Source: Kitasatospora aureofaciens
Lineage (GTDB): Bacteria > Actinomycetota > Actinomycetes > Streptomycetales > Streptomycetaceae
NCBI RefSeq assembly: GCF_019192735.1
Contig: NZ_JAHTKP010000002.1
Location: forward strand, 1-64,000
Direction: 5' to 3'
Length of the DNA stretch: 64,000 bases
Part shown: in pieces, positions 63,651 through 64,000 of the stretch
Layout of the letters: every line of letters starts with the position of its first letter
Position numbering within the stretch: position 1 is the stretch's first letter
Position numbers and translations under genes: made by a program
Notes under the pieces: generated by a model
Told to the model about the DNA's origin: nothing
Database searches by the model: none
The model's input: the letters and a program-made list of their open reading frames with translations, nothing else

Positions 63651-64000
63651 TCAACCCTGCTCCCCGGCGGCGGCAAGTCGGCCGAGCGCGAGGGCGATCC
63701 GCAGGGTGAACGCCGACCGCACGTCGGAGGGTGCGTAGCCCGTGACATCGGTCACACGTCGGAGCCGGTAGCGCACCGTGTTGGGGTGGACGAAGAGCAT
63801 CCGGGCGGCGCCCTCCAGCGAGGAGGCCTGCTCCAGGTACACGCTCAGCGTCTCCAGCAGGGCCGAGCCGGCCTCGTCCAGCGGTGTGTAGATCTCCTCC
63901 ACCAGCTGGCGGCGGGCCGCCTCGTCGCCGGCGAGCGCGCGTTCGGGCAGCAGGTCGTCGGCCAGCACCGGGCGGGGGGCGTCCGGCCAGGCGGCGCAGG
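63651..64000 (-). CDS. fasR: FasR, PucR-type fatty-acid synthesis activator (C-terminal part)
   Basis: The frame runs off the right edge of the window; about 116 residues are seen. They include a PucR-type helix-turn-helix with YLEQASSLEGAARMLFVHPNTVRYRLRRVTDVTG in part (GAARMLFVHPNTVRYRLRRV) and a C-terminal RSAFTLRIALALGRL. FasR is an activator of the fabD-fabH-acpP-fabF operon and is encoded just upstream of fabD. The position and the HTH type support the call. Its start is outside the window. Confidence 0.88.
   Translation of the reverse strand, partial: CAAWPDAPRPVLADDLLPERALAGDEAARRQLVEEIYTPLDEAGSALLETLSVYLEQASSLEGAARMLFVHPNTVRYRLRRVTDVTGYAPSDVRSAFTLRIALALGRLAAAGEQG

Overview
The window is high-GC actinobacterial DNA. 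Gene content and order fit a core-chromosome segment of a Streptomycetaceae member (Streptomyces or Kitasatospora): era/recO/uppS, zur-znuABC, glyS, dusB, ppdK, dgt-dnaG-sigma and the fasR-fabD-fabH-acpP-fabF cluster occur together. GTG starts are common, intergenic spaces are short, secreted proteins carry actinobacterial lipoboxes, and convergent genes are separated by long GC-rich hairpins. No prophage, insertion sequence, CRISPR array or secondary-metabolite cluster is visible.

Layout. 1-8 kb: a cut-off QueA-like fragment, an RDD membrane protein, then a nucleic-acid/housekeeping run (HIT protein, RNase Z, PhoH, YbeY, a CNNM/CBS membrane protein, three small proteins, a deaminase-like protein without catalytic residues, Era). 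8-11.5 kb: an emfourin-type inhibitor beside a thermolysin-like (protealysin-type) protease, then leuA with a leucine-rich leader peptide. 11.7-19 kb: TerB-like protein, RecO, UppS, the zinc module zur-znuB-znuC-znuA with two Zur boxes at the znuA start, and glyS. 19-26 kb is more accessory: a hypothetical protein, a NADAR protein, an orphan ATP-synthase b-subunit homologue on a probable leaderless promoter, a Phd/PIN toxin-antitoxin pair, an MFS exporter divergent from an XRE/MmyB-like regulator, and two hypothetical genes. 26-33 kb: a NarL-type two-component system with a DUF4097-like protein behind a 22-bp palindrome, DusB, and pyruvate phosphate dikinase.

33-50 kb: a secreted RNase Sa-type ribonuclease, an AbiEi/DUF559-like protein, an ADP-ribosylglycohydrolase, an acetyltransferase, a PAC2 protein, a GDSL lipoprotein, dgt-dnaG-principal-like sigma factor, an XRE/DUF2690 membrane protein, glutamate decarboxylase, a xylulokinase-type kinase, a small YtxH-like protein and two tRNA-Asn genes. 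50-64 kb: two tandem trypsin-fold lipoproteins, a CAT-anticodon tRNA, an SPFH-RHH-GPP34 run behind a perfect 16-bp palindrome, a relic of an ABC ATPase, a PLP enzyme, an LCP-family protein, a divergent MarR/oxidoreductase pair flanking a 20-bp inverted repeat, a DUF3145 protein, and the type II fatty-acid synthase operon read leftward from its activator FasR.

The least explained items are the orphan AtpF paralogue with its -10 hexamer nested in an inverted repeat, a 23-codon ORF joined by ATGA overlaps to both fabD and fabH, the SPFH-RHH operon and its palindrome, and two in-phase tandem repeats placed at stop codons or gene ends (12.43 and 14.3 kb). Family assignments rest on motifs and remembered family patterns; no database search was run.
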